Shown here: piece by piece, positions 7,807-15,746 of the stretch
Layout: each line of letters opens with the position of its first letter
How positions within the stretch are numbered: position 1 is the first letter of the stretch
Assembly (NCBI GenBank): GCA_018005585.1
Contig: JAGMZX010000030.1
Span: forward strand, 1-46,408
Length of the DNA stretch: 46,408 nucleotides
Direction: 5' to 3'
From: Candidatus Hydrogenedentota bacterium
GTDB taxonomy: Bacteria; Hydrogenedentota; Hydrogenedentia; Hydrogenedentales; JAGMZX01
The notes under the pieces: model-generated
What the model was told of the DNA's origin: nothing
Database searches by the model: none
Seen by the model: only the letters and a program-made list of their open reading frames with translations
Position numbers and translations under genes: made by a program

Positions 7807-8967
7807 TCAGGGGCTGGACTCCGCGGCGTTCGCCGGGTCCCAGATGGTTGCGGCTATGTAGCGCTCGGGCCCCGTCTTCAAGTCATTGAAATAATAGATG
7901 GTGACGACTTTACCGTCGGGCCGCTGGACGCTTCGGCAGTAGCCGATGTCGCGGTTGGCGCCGTCGTCGCGCAAGACGATGGGCGCGCTCCAGGTCTGGC
8001 CGCCGTCGTTACTCAATTTCGCGCAGATGCTGAATGGCGCGGCGCGGTAGCCGTAAGTGAGGCACAGGCGTGTGTCCCGCAACCTGACCAGGCTTGGCGG
8101 GTTCCCCTCCCCGAGGGTGTCCACGGGGTCGTTCAAATACGCCCAACTCGCGCCGTTATCATGCGACACATAGGCGTTCAGCCAGCGGTTGTACGACTCT
8201 CGGCGGCGCACCACGGTGAACAATGCGTTCTCCGAGAGGCGTACTGTTGCAGGCATGATCGCGAACCCGTCATGCTCCGGTCCAATCCAGGACAAGAACT
8301 CCCACGTCTTGGCGCCGTCCGTTGTACGGGCGCAGAAAGGCCGGCCTTCTTTGCCGTTGCTCTTTGCCGCGGTCAGGAACACCGTGCATGCGCGGGGCCC
8401 GTCCACGATGTAGTCCGTGCGCGCCGCCACGCCCTGCGCGTCGAAGTCTGGGAAAGCAAAAGGCCCTTTCCAGGTGTGTCCGCGGTCATAAGAGTAGTAA
8501 AAGCGCGCGGGGCCCGCATCGACGCTCGACATGCGCAGCGTCATCGCGAAATCCGGGTGTGTGAAGTCCACGCCGCCGGGGCAGGGCGTTGCGGGGGGGA
8601 CCGCTATCCCGGGAAGTTCCGTGCCGTGCAGCGCACGGCCTTGAGGAAGAAGGTATCCGCGGCCGTTCGGATGCTCGACGGTCCATGTCTCGCCTCCGTC
8701 CAGACTGCGCGCGAGGCAGTGTTCTTCGGGTTTCTCGCGGTCGATGTGGTGCCGGTCGGGGCCGAGGTCCTTGTAATGGCCGCGCGAGAAGCCGACAAGT
8801 ATCTCGTTGTCCCAAATCCAGATGCCGTGGTTGGCGGGCCAGCCGCCGAACCGGCCAGGCTCGTAGTAAACCATGACGTGCTTTTCCACAAAATCGGACT
8901 TCGGCTCCGGCTGCGCGGCAAGCAAACAACACACTATTGTCATCATGACGACGCGCTCCTTCTTCAT
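7807..8967 (-). CDS. Secreted BNR/Asp-box protein, sialidase-like
   Basis: 386 aa from ATG 8967; ATG 8991 in the same frame adds eight residues, and neither has a clear ribosome site. A short signal peptide (KKER then VVMMTIVCCLLAA) leads into a six-bladed sialidase-like propeller. At least five Asp boxes are visible: SLDGGETW, SYDRGHTW, TTDGAKTW, SHDNGASW and SNDGGQTW. An Arg (GRFGGWPANHG region) and a Tyr-rich end could serve catalysis, but I cannot assign the Arg triad with certainty. It may be an exo-sialidase or only a sialidase-fold binding protein. It is the last gene of a minus-strand run with the heparinase-like and beta-helix genes, which argues for a role in glycan breakdown. Confidence 0.82.
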   Translation of the reverse strand: MKKERVVMMTIVCCLLAAQPEPKSDFVEKHVMVYYEPGRFGGWPANHGIWIWDNEILVGFSRGHYKDLGPDRHHIDREKPEEHCLARSLDGGETWTVEHPNGRGYLLPQGRALHGTELPGIAVPPATPCPGGVDFTHPDFAMTLRMSSVDAGPARFYYSYDRGHTWKGPFAFPDFDAQGVAARTDYIVDGPRACTVFLTAAKSNGKEGRPFCARTTDGAKTWEFLSWIGPEHDGFAIMPATVRLSENALFTVVRRRESYNRWLNAYVSHDNGASWAYLNDPVDTLGEGNPPSLVRLRDTRLCLTYGYRAAPFSICAKLSNDGGQTWSAPIVLRDDGANRDIGYCRSVQRPDGKVVTIYYFNDLKTGPERYIAATIWDPANAAESSP

Positions 8968-9052
8968 CTTTGCGCTTTGCGTATTTCTCATGTCCGCTGC
9001 GATGAGACACTGGAAATTCAAGCGAAGGAGATAGTGTTCTCTTTCGCATGAA

Positions 9053-11089
9053 CTACGGTTCCAGGAACGCGCTGGCTTCGCGGCGTGTGTCCGTCCAATC
9101 GAGTTCCAGCCAATGTCCGTTGCACCGGAAGACCGCCTGATCGCACGGGAACGACGCTTGCGCATAGGGATTCTCGTAGCGCGGGTAGTTGTCCAGCGTC
9201 ACAACAGCGCCGTTCTGCCGCAACGGACCGGTCCAGCCGAAGGAGAGGCGACCTTGTGACGGTGACTCATAGCTGACACGCAGACCAGTGACACTAATGC
9301 GGGCGCCAAGAATGCGGTCCACGAATGCCTCAAAATCGCCGTCCGTCGCGCGCCTGCCCATCTCGCAGATGTAGACGTTCCGCCGCCCTCGCACGATCAA
9401 TTCCCGGCCCTGATCTTCGCCCGGCCGGTCCTGCCAACGGTATGGACGATGCGAATACAAGGCGAGATATCCGTCGCCGCGCCGCGCGAACACCCAGCCG
9501 CCCCGTTCGATGCATTCATCGAAACAATCGCGGGGCAGCCACGCATGCGTGAAGAAAAGTGCGGTCGGCACGTAGAGACTTGGCCAGCGCGTGATGTTGT
9601 ATATCTCGAGCACGACATTCCCGACCTGTGCCGCGCGCGGCAACACGCCGTAGCCGGTCCAGTAGTTGGGTGATTTCCCCAGCCGCCGCGCCGGATGCGA
9701 AGTGAAGCAGACGGCATCGGGGCCGAGCGTGGCCTGCCAGATATGCTGCTGATCGCCGCCGAAGCCCCGCCGGTAGTCCTGGGCGGTGCTCAACAGGAAG
9801 TCCGGCGTCCTGTGCGTGTAGATGTTCACTTCCTCGCGCGTGTTGCGGCATGCGTCCTGTTGGAAGAAGATGCTCGCGAGCGGCAGCACGCCCCAGTTCC
9901 GGCCCTGCAACAGCAGTTGCTGAAACGATTTCGCTTCCGAGAAGAATTCGTTCTCCCACCAGCCGAAGCTGTCTAGCATATCAACCCACAGGTTTATTGT
10001 CCGCGGATGCGCGTACGCTTCCAGGCTCAGCCACGTCATTCCGTCCTCGAGATTGTCGAAGCGGAGGCCCCACTGCGCGGCGTCGCGAACGCGGATACCC
10101 ATGCGCTGCCGATGCACCATGGCCTCATGATTTTGCGTTTCCGATATTTCGTACAGGACGCGCGGCACGTGGTAATTCCTGGACAGGGCCAGGCAGACTG
10201 CGCTCATGCCGCGGCCTTCGATGCCGCCGCGGCCGAACGCCATCCGCTGGGTGTCCGATGTGTTCTCGGCGCGCGCGTGTTTCCGTTCGCGCTCATACGT
10301 GCGTCCGTGCGTGCCGCCGAACACGCCCCGGAACGAATTGCAGGCCATGTCCGCCAGCAGCAGGTGGGCCACCATCGCTGCTCGTGCAGCCATCTCGGGG
10401 TCGCCGCAGAAATCAACGAGGTTGAGCAGCGCCGTCAGGTCCGCGTCATAGTAGACGTTCGACAGCCACTCGCTGAACCCTGAGCGGAACCGCAGTTCGA
10501 GCCACCGCAACACGCGCGGGCGCATCACCGCCATCTGTTCGCGGCCTGTCCTGCCCGAGTTCGTGAATACGGCGTCGGGGAAATACTGGCCCGCGAGGTA
10601 GCCTGCCGAGGCGAACAGGATGTGGTGGTTTTCCGACCACGTGCACATCGAGTCCGTCCCCGGTTCGTCGGGCCAATACTTGAACCCGAGCGCCGAGCGC
10701 TGTACGCGCTCCCATTGCGTGGCTGTGAGACCCCGTGCTTCGGGGAACTGGTACAGCAGGCGAAGGACGGCATGCATGTCGAAATCGGCGCAATCGCGCC
10801 GGCTGTCGATCTCATTCAGGCTCGCCTCGAAGGCGGACCATTCCGCGGCTTCGCCCGCCGCCAGCCACGCGAGCTGGGCATACGCGCCTCCGCGGCCGCC
10901 GTTGACCAGATGCGAGAGGTATTCCGCGCGCCGCGCGGCGAAGTCTGGCAGGAGCACGACCTGATCGAAACCGGGCTGGTCCGCCTGGCAGGGCGGCCGG
11001 GGCTGTGCCGCGGCGATCACCGGGCAGAGGATCAACAGCGCCAGCGCCGCAACCGCGACCGGGATTCGAATCAGGCTTCGATTCGTCAC
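9053..11089 (-). CDS. Secreted heparinase II/III-like (alpha-toroid plus beta-sandwich) protein
   Basis: 678 aa with a clear signal peptide (about 1-28, VAALALLILCPVIAAAQP). The N-terminal two thirds are helical, with aromatic/His motifs such as TWSENHHILFASAGYLAGQYF, of the kind seen in alpha/alpha-toroid polysaccharide lyases and related uncharacterised families. The C-terminal third is beta-rich (RGRRNVYICEMGR onward). The start is GTG at 11089, overlapping the TGA of the beta-helix gene by four bases (GTGA), so translation is coupled. Assignment to the heparinase II/III superfamily is from fold-like patterns, not from an identified catalytic site. A role in cleaving uronic-acid-containing polysaccharides is inferred from this and from its neighbours. 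Confidence 0.75.
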   Translation of the reverse strand: MTNRSLIRIPVAVAALALLILCPVIAAAQPRPPCQADQPGFDQVVLLPDFAARRAEYLSHLVNGGRGGAYAQLAWLAAGEAAEWSAFEASLNEIDSRRDCADFDMHAVLRLLYQFPEARGLTATQWERVQRSALGFKYWPDEPGTDSMCTWSENHHILFASAGYLAGQYFPDAVFTNSGRTGREQMAVMRPRVLRWLELRFRSGFSEWLSNVYYDADLTALLNLVDFCGDPEMAARAAMVAHLLLADMACNSFRGVFGGTHGRTYERERKHARAENTSDTQRMAFGRGGIEGRGMSAVCLALSRNYHVPRVLYEISETQNHEAMVHRQRMGIRVRDAAQWGLRFDNLEDGMTWLSLEAYAHPRTINLWVDMLDSFGWWENEFFSEAKSFQQLLLQGRNWGVLPLASIFFQQDACRNTREEVNIYTHRTPDFLLSTAQDYRRGFGGDQQHIWQATLGPDAVCFTSHPARRLGKSPNYWTGYGVLPRAAQVGNVVLEIYNITRWPSLYVPTALFFTHAWLPRDCFDECIERGGWVFARRGDGYLALYSHRPYRWQDRPGEDQGRELIVRGRRNVYICEMGRRATDGDFEAFVDRILGARISVTGLRVSYESPSQGRLSFGWTGPLRQNGAVVTLDNYPRYENPYAQASFPCDQAVFRCNGHWLELDWTDTRREASAFLEP

Positions 11090-12864
11090 TCTGGCCTCGG
11101 GCCGGCCTTTGCGGCCGCTTCGACCGGAAACGCGGGGTCGCCCGGCGCGATGCCGAAGGTATTCTCGCGCAGGTCGAGGTTCTCGGGGCCGGTCTGATTG
11201 AATCTAACCGGGTCGCCCGAGGTGTTGTAGATGATATTTCCTTCCACGAGGTACCCTTTGCTCCCTTGGTCAAAGAAGATGCCGTTGTTCGGCGCGCCGC
11301 CATGGGCGAACGCGCTCCGGTGCACGTCATACAAGAGGTTTCCGCGCAACACCGTGCCGGGCTGCAACCCGAGCGTATAGATCCCGCCGCCGTCCGCGAG
11401 CATCTTCATGACGTCATGCACGTCGTTGTATTCGACGAGGCAACTTCGCTGGCTGGTTTCGGATTCGTCCCAGCGGAAGCCGATGGAGATGCCCGTGTAC
11501 GGCATGTCCGTCACGAGGTTGTGCGTGATGCGGGTGCCGTCGCAGAACGCGTCGAAAATGCCGACACAGCCGTGATTCACCGCGCCGCAACGCCGCACCG
11601 TGCAATCCGCAACCGCGTTGTTCCGCGGCACGAACCGCGGTTCCAGCCAATCTGCGGACAGAGAGGAATCGCCCGCCAACTCCTTGCGGCGGGACCATTC
11701 CTCGCCGCGCCAACCCACCATGATGCCGTTGCCCCCGATGTCTTCGAGGCTGCAATGACCGGCGATATTGTCGCGGCAAGCCGCGCCGAAAACGATGCCG
11801 CACGCCCCGGTATGCGCAACACGGCATCGCTTCATGCGGCAACCCTCGGCATACTCGAACTCAATCGCGCCGGGCAGCACGAACGCCGGCGCTTCCATCG
11901 TCGTGCCGTGGTGGCCGGCCTGAATGCCGACATACCCGAACTCGGGCAAGGGCCATTCCGTGTGCTGGAACGTCAACCCGACGAAGCATACGTTGCGCAC
12001 CGGCGCTTCGGGCGCGCCGCGAACGACCAGCAGCCGTTCCAGACGCGGGGCGACCATCTCCTCCGCGTTGGGGTCTTCGCCGTCCGCCGCGTAATACGTC
12101 AAGACCCCGGTGCGGCGGTCCAGATACCACTCGCCCGGCTCGTCGACCAATTCGGGTGCGTTCTCGACATGGCAGGGTTTGCCGGGGCTTGTGGTCGTTG
12201 CGTCGCCATGGCCGATCCAGCCCGCGGGATGCCGGGTATGGATGACCGCTCCGTCGTTGGAGGCAATGCGCGCGCGTGTAATCGACCAGTTCTGGTAAAC
12301 GACCAGTTCCGCGTCGCCATTGGCGAGGCCGCCCGCGGGCGGCGCTTGATCCAGCGTGATGGCCGTCACCTCCGGGTTGACTGCCGTAACGTGCAGCAGA
12401 CCGTTCCCATTCGGGAAACGTCCGCGCGGCAAGCGCTGGCCGCCTCGGAATAACTGGCGAAAACACCACGTTCCGGACGCGACATCCGGCAGCGTAGCCG
12501 TCCAGCGCCCGTCCGCTCCCTTTTTCCAGCCGGTAATTCGCTCTCCGCCGCTGAAAATTGGCTGCTCTTTCTCATACGCGGTGTAGAGGATGCTGTGGCC
12601 GCCGGCGCCGGAATCCTGCGGCCCCAGCGTAAACGGTGCATCGAGGTAATACACGCCGCCGCGAACATACACGACCACGTCCGCGTCGAGTCCCTGATAG
12701 ACAAGATGCCGGACGGCGTCCCGAGCGCGATGCAGTGTTGCGAATGGCGCCTCAATCGTGCCTTCGGCGCGGTCATCGCCGTGCGGAGCGACGTAAAATG
12801 CGGCGGGCGATACAGCGCCCGCGCAGGCGAACGCCTGGACCAGCAGAATCACGGTTTGCAGCAT
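11086..12864 (-). CDS. Secreted right-handed beta-helix protein (GH141 / pectate-lyase-like)
   Basis: 592 aa from the ATG at 12864, which has GAGGG about 10 nt upstream; the open frame continues upstream without coding character. A short signal peptide (MLQTVILLVQAFACAGAV) precedes FYVAPHGDDRAEGTIEAPF, the usual opening of GH141-type and PL-like beta-helices (coin: ShGSDaNpGT-x-PFaTl). An early beta-sandwich insert (about 90-260) is followed by many short helix coils with N/G turns (GNGIMVGW, HNLVTDMPYTGISIG, EYNDVHDVM, GGGIYTLG, RGNLLYDVH). GH141 members cleave fucosylated or xylan-type glycans; others in this fold are lyases. It is the first gene of a translationally coupled run with the heparinase-like gene. 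Confidence 0.83.
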   Translation of the reverse strand: MLQTVILLVQAFACAGAVSPAAFYVAPHGDDRAEGTIEAPFATLHRARDAVRHLVYQGLDADVVVYVRGGVYYLDAPFTLGPQDSGAGGHSILYTAYEKEQPIFSGGERITGWKKGADGRWTATLPDVASGTWCFRQLFRGGQRLPRGRFPNGNGLLHVTAVNPEVTAITLDQAPPAGGLANGDAELVVYQNWSITRARIASNDGAVIHTRHPAGWIGHGDATTTSPGKPCHVENAPELVDEPGEWYLDRRTGVLTYYAADGEDPNAEEMVAPRLERLLVVRGAPEAPVRNVCFVGLTFQHTEWPLPEFGYVGIQAGHHGTTMEAPAFVLPGAIEFEYAEGCRMKRCRVAHTGACGIVFGAACRDNIAGHCSLEDIGGNGIMVGWRGEEWSRRKELAGDSSLSADWLEPRFVPRNNAVADCTVRRCGAVNHGCVGIFDAFCDGTRITHNLVTDMPYTGISIGFRWDESETSQRSCLVEYNDVHDVMKMLADGGGIYTLGLQPGTVLRGNLLYDVHRSAFAHGGAPNNGIFFDQGSKGYLVEGNIIYNTSGDPVRFNQTGPENLDLRENTFGIAPGDPAFPVEAAAKAGPRPE

Positions 12865-13001
12865 GACATTGCCCTCGCAATTGGTTTTCAGACGCGCCCT
12901 AAGATAGCGCACCACCGGCGTCCCGGGAAACTCCTGCCCGCGGGACGCCAGACGGGCGCCGTGACTGCCGCGCGCGGATTCGCCATGTGCCGCGAGATTT
13001 G

Positions 13002-13010
13002 TGTTATTCT
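13002..13010 (+). promoter_or_regulatory. Extended -10 of the prepilin-like gene
   Basis: TGT-TATTCT, hexamer 13005-13010, gives a start near 13017 and a leader of about 35 nt with the GGAGGG site at 13039-13044. No -35 is recognisable. Confidence 0.4.
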
Positions 13011-13051
13011 GACGCAGAACATGCCGCAAGAAATGGACGGAGGGCTTGGGC

Positions 13052-13894
13052 ATGACGCGTCGTGGATTTACGCTTATAGAACTCCTCGTGGTGATTGCGG
13101 TCATCAGCATCCTCGCGGGGATGCTGTTGCCCGCTCTGGGGCGGGCGCGGGAGTCGGCGCGGCGGACAAGCTGCTCGAACAATCTGCGCCAGCTCGGGCT
13201 GGTGCTCGAGATGTACGCGAGCGAGCAGGGGGGCGCGTTTCCAGTGGTCCAGCCGTATATCGGCGACCAATGCGATGAAAAAAACACCAACGTACTGATG
13301 TTCGACGGCCGCGCGATTTATCCGGAATATCTGTCGGATATTCGCGTGCTGGCGTGCCCGTCGAGCCCCGACGCATCCGATCGCGTCAAGGCCGGCTCCT
13401 GGAATCGCCCCGACGGACCCGGTGGCCAAAGGCGCGGCGGCTCGGTCAATCCGTGCCTGCTCGACCAGACCTCCTATCTGTACACGGGCTGGCTCCTGCG
13501 CACCGAAGACATCGCGGAGGTCGGCACCCGCGACCTATCGGAAATATTTCTTACGGCATTCAGGGATGTGTTGGAGAGCAAGGACCCCGGCCTGTTGGAC
13601 CAGCCCTGGATGTTCGTCGACGATTTCGCGAAAGAGCACGAAATCATGCGCCTGCGCCAGGGGCTCAATCGCTTCCTGATCGAAGACATCAACGAACCGT
13701 CCAAGACTTCCCGCGCGGAGAGCGCCGTTGCCGTGATGTTTGACCGCGTTGACTTCGACCCCCAAGGGTTCAATCACGTGCCCGGCGGCGGTAATGTCCT
13801 TTACATGGACGGGCACGTCGAATTCTTGCGTTACCCGGGCGAATTCCCCGTTAGCCGGGCATGGGCCGAATTCATCGACCTGATGAACCTCTGA
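13052..13894 (+). CDS. Prepilin-like protein with N-terminal methylation motif and H-x-DG C-terminal motif
   Basis: 280 aa. MTRRG followed by [21 protein letters not shown] is a type IV prepilin leader: cleavage after Gly5, N-methylated Phe6, Glu at mature position 5. The arm ending [12 protein letters not shown] and the NLRQLGL motif are typical of the DUF1559-like/pseudopilin paralogues that are numerous in Planctomycetota, Lentisphaerota and Hydrogenedentota. Near the C-terminus, [18 protein letters not shown] is the prepilin-associated H-x9-DG motif, here with ten residues between His and DG. Start ATG 13052 has GGAGGG 7 nt upstream; a TTG at 13046 lies too close to that site. No pilus assembly genes are nearby. 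It is probably a stand-alone surface or secretion pseudopilin. Confidence 0.92.
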   Translation: MTRRGFTLIELLVVIAVISILAGMLLPALGRARESARRTSCSNNLRQLGLVLEMYASEQGGAFPVVQPYIGDQCDEKNTNVLMFDGRAIYPEYLSDIRVLACPSSPDASDRVKAGSWNRPDGPGGQRRGGSVNPCLLDQTSYLYTGWLLRTEDIAEVGTRDLSEIFLTAFRDVLESKDPGLLDQPWMFVDDFAKEHEIMRLRQGLNRFLIEDINEPSKTSRAESAVAVMFDRVDFDPQGFNHVPGGGNVLYMDGHVEFLRYPGEFPVSRAWAEFIDLMNL

Positions 13895-13922
13895 ACAGGC
13901 GCCGGCGCGATGTACGGCTGGG

Positions 13923-14732
13923 TCAGCGGCCTCCCCATTGCCAGACCAGCTGCGCGATCTCCGGGCTGTTCTCTTGCGCGAGCATCAAGGGCGTCTTGCC
14001 CGCCGCGTCCTTCTTGTTCACGTCGGCGCCCTGCGTCACCAGGATTCGGACCATCTCCAGAGCCCCCGCCTGGATAGCCAGATGCAGGGGCGTGTTGCCG
14101 GCGCCATCCAGTGCGTCCGGGTCTGACCCAGCCGTCAGCAGGGGAAAGAGCACGTCCAACTGCTTGTGACGGACAGCCAGGTGCAGCGGAGTGTTGGCCT
14201 CTCCGTCACGTTCGTTGACGGACAGTCTGCCGCCGGCCCCGTAGCGGCTCCAGTCCTCCATGGCGGCGCGAAACAGGGTCTCATTGCCCTTGATCGCCGC
14301 GATGTGAAGCAATGTATGGCCCTCGGGCGTCTTCCGGTCGAGCTTGCCACCGTTAGCGAGCAGGAACCGCACCATTTCAACCTGCCCGTGCCACGCGGCC
14401 AGTTGCACGGCGTCCCAGCCGTCATTCGTCGTCAGAGTGGGGTCGGCGTAATAGCTGACCAATAACCGGGCCATCTCGAGGTTCCCGTGGCGCGCGGCGC
14501 GGTGCAGCGGTGTTACGCCGTCCGCGTCTTGCAGGTTCGCGCGCGCGCCGGAGCGCAACAGCTTCTCGACTGCGGCGAGGTCGCCGTCGCGCGCGGCGCG
14601 ATGCAGCGCCGTGAGACCGTGCGCGTCCTGCCGGGCCGGGTTGTTCGGACGGCACGCGCACAGCGCCAGCGCCACGAACACGGCGGTCGCGCGCAAGCCC
14701 ATATACAGCGGTCTTGTCCTTTTCTTGAACAT
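13923..14732 (-). CDS. Ankyrin-repeat lipoprotein
   Basis: 269 aa. The lipoprotein-type signal has KKRTR, a hydrophobic stretch and LCAC, the second Cys being the likely lipidation site (about residue 27). Seven ankyrin repeats follow, each with the TPLH-type start: HGLTALH, DGVTPLH, DGWDAVQ, EGHTLLH, EANTPLH, AGNTPLH and AGKTPLM. The array stops just before the C-terminus, so the protein is essentially an exposed ankyrin solenoid tethered to a membrane. Ankyrin repeats bind proteins; the partner is unknown. ATG 14732 has GGAGAG six bases upstream. It converges with the prepilin-like gene (28-nt gap with the palindrome GCGCCGGCGC) and is divergent from the methyltransferase. Confidence 0.92.
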   Translation of the reverse strand: MFKKRTRPLYMGLRATAVFVALALCACRPNNPARQDAHGLTALHRAARDGDLAAVEKLLRSGARANLQDADGVTPLHRAARHGNLEMARLLVSYYADPTLTTNDGWDAVQLAAWHGQVEMVRFLLANGGKLDRKTPEGHTLLHIAAIKGNETLFRAAMEDWSRYGAGGRLSVNERDGEANTPLHLAVRHKQLDVLFPLLTAGSDPDALDGAGNTPLHLAIQAGALEMVRILVTQGADVNKKDAAGKTPLMLAQENSPEIAQLVWQWGGR

Positions 14733-14823
14733 GGCACTCTCCAATTATCACAATACAGATGAAGCGCCGCCCCTGCAAGGGCAGCCGCCGTGCCGGCGGC
14801 GAGGCGCGGAGCCGGTGCCGTCC

Positions 14824-15564
14824 GTGGAGAAGGAAGAATACGCCATCCTGGACCGCGTCCAGGACGCTCATTGGTGGTATCGCGGCTTATGCGCGATGCT
14901 TGAAGACGCGCTGGATAACGGCTTGCCGACAGGCCATCGCGATGCACGGCTATGCTGCGACGCGGGCTGCGGCGCGGGTGTCGCCTTTCCGGTGTTGCGC
15001 CAGTCGGCGCGGGTCATCGGCGTCGATTGCGCGGAGGAGGCGCTGCGTTTCTGCGTTCTTCGTGGCGAGCACAGGCTTGCCCGGGCTTCCGTGACGGCCA
15101 TTCCTCTTGCCGATGCGTGTTTCGACCTCGTCGTGTCCTGCGACGTGCTCTATCATCGCGGTGTACACGATGAGGCATTGGCTGTGCGCGAAATGTGCCG
15201 CATCCTCAAACCGGGCGGCCTCCTGCTTGTCAATGTTCCCGCCTATGAATGGCTGCGTTCCTCGCACGACGCCGCCATACATACCGGCAGGCGTTTCACC
15301 CGTGCGCAAGTGATTCGTTTGCTTGATCAGAACGGATTCGAAACGGTCCGAGCGACGTACTGGAACACGCTGTTGTTTCCCATCGTCGCCGCGGTTCGTG
15401 TTTGGCGCAGGGCGGTCCCGCGTGCCCAGTCGGACCTGAGCGGCCCCCGGCCCGGCTGGCGCCAGGCCGCTCCCGCGGCCGTGCTTACCCTGGAACGGCG
15501 CATCCTCAGGCGGATTTCGCTCCCGTTCGGAGTGTCTATCTTCGCCGTCGCGCGCAAGGCGTAA
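14824..15564 (+). CDS. Class I SAM-dependent methyltransferase (Methyltransf_11 type)
   Basis: 246 aa from GTG 14824. This start places EKEEYAILDRVQDAHWWYRG at the N-terminus, as is usual in this family of sugar/lipid methyltransferase-like proteins. An in-frame ATG at 14731 would overlap the ankyrin gene's start codon, lacks a ribosome site and opens with AT-rich codons, so it is less likely. Motif I is CDAGCGAGVAFPVL, followed by the acidic residue in VIGVDCAEEAL, motif post-II FDLVVSCDVLYH and motif III LKPGGLLLVNVPAYEWL. The C-terminal helices include a hydrophobic stretch (TLLFPIVAAVRVW) that could touch the membrane. The acceptor is unknown. The HWWY opening is common in methyltransferases linked to polysaccharide or lipid modification. 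Confidence 0.87.
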   Translation: MEKEEYAILDRVQDAHWWYRGLCAMLEDALDNGLPTGHRDARLCCDAGCGAGVAFPVLRQSARVIGVDCAEEALRFCVLRGEHRLARASVTAIPLADACFDLVVSCDVLYHRGVHDEALAVREMCRILKPGGLLLVNVPAYEWLRSSHDAAIHTGRRFTRAQVIRLLDQNGFETVRATYWNTLLFPIVAAVRVWRRAVPRAQSDLSGPRPGWRQAAPAAVLTLERRILRRISLPFGVSIFAVARKA

Positions 15565-15611
15565 GCCAGGCTGCCTGCGTTTTCCGTCGTATCAGCGTCC
15601 TGCGCGGCCCG

Positions 15612-15642
15612 TTGGTATGTTATTGCCTGTACGCGTTATACT
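15612..15642 (+). promoter_or_regulatory. Possible promoter of the sensor-kinase operon
   Basis: TTGGTA (15612-15617), a 19-nt spacer and TATACT (15637-15642). The -10 is good; the spacer is long. Initiation near 15649 gives a leader of about 98 nt before ATG 15747. Confidence 0.35.
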
Positions 15643-15746
15643 TGCGGCGGGTTGGAACGGGGACAAGACTATTTCCCTTTCCGCCCGGGCCGTATGGCTA
15701 TCCCGGGGAGCACGCGCCCGGACCTTTCCTGCGGCAAACGGAGACA

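Noticed and set aside
14731-14823. Methyltransferase start at ATG 14731, which would make its start codon overlap the divergent ankyrin gene's start
   Set aside because: There is no ribosome site, AT-rich codons follow, and homologues begin near the EKEEYAILDRV segment, so GTG 14824 is preferred. The overlap is therefore probably not real.
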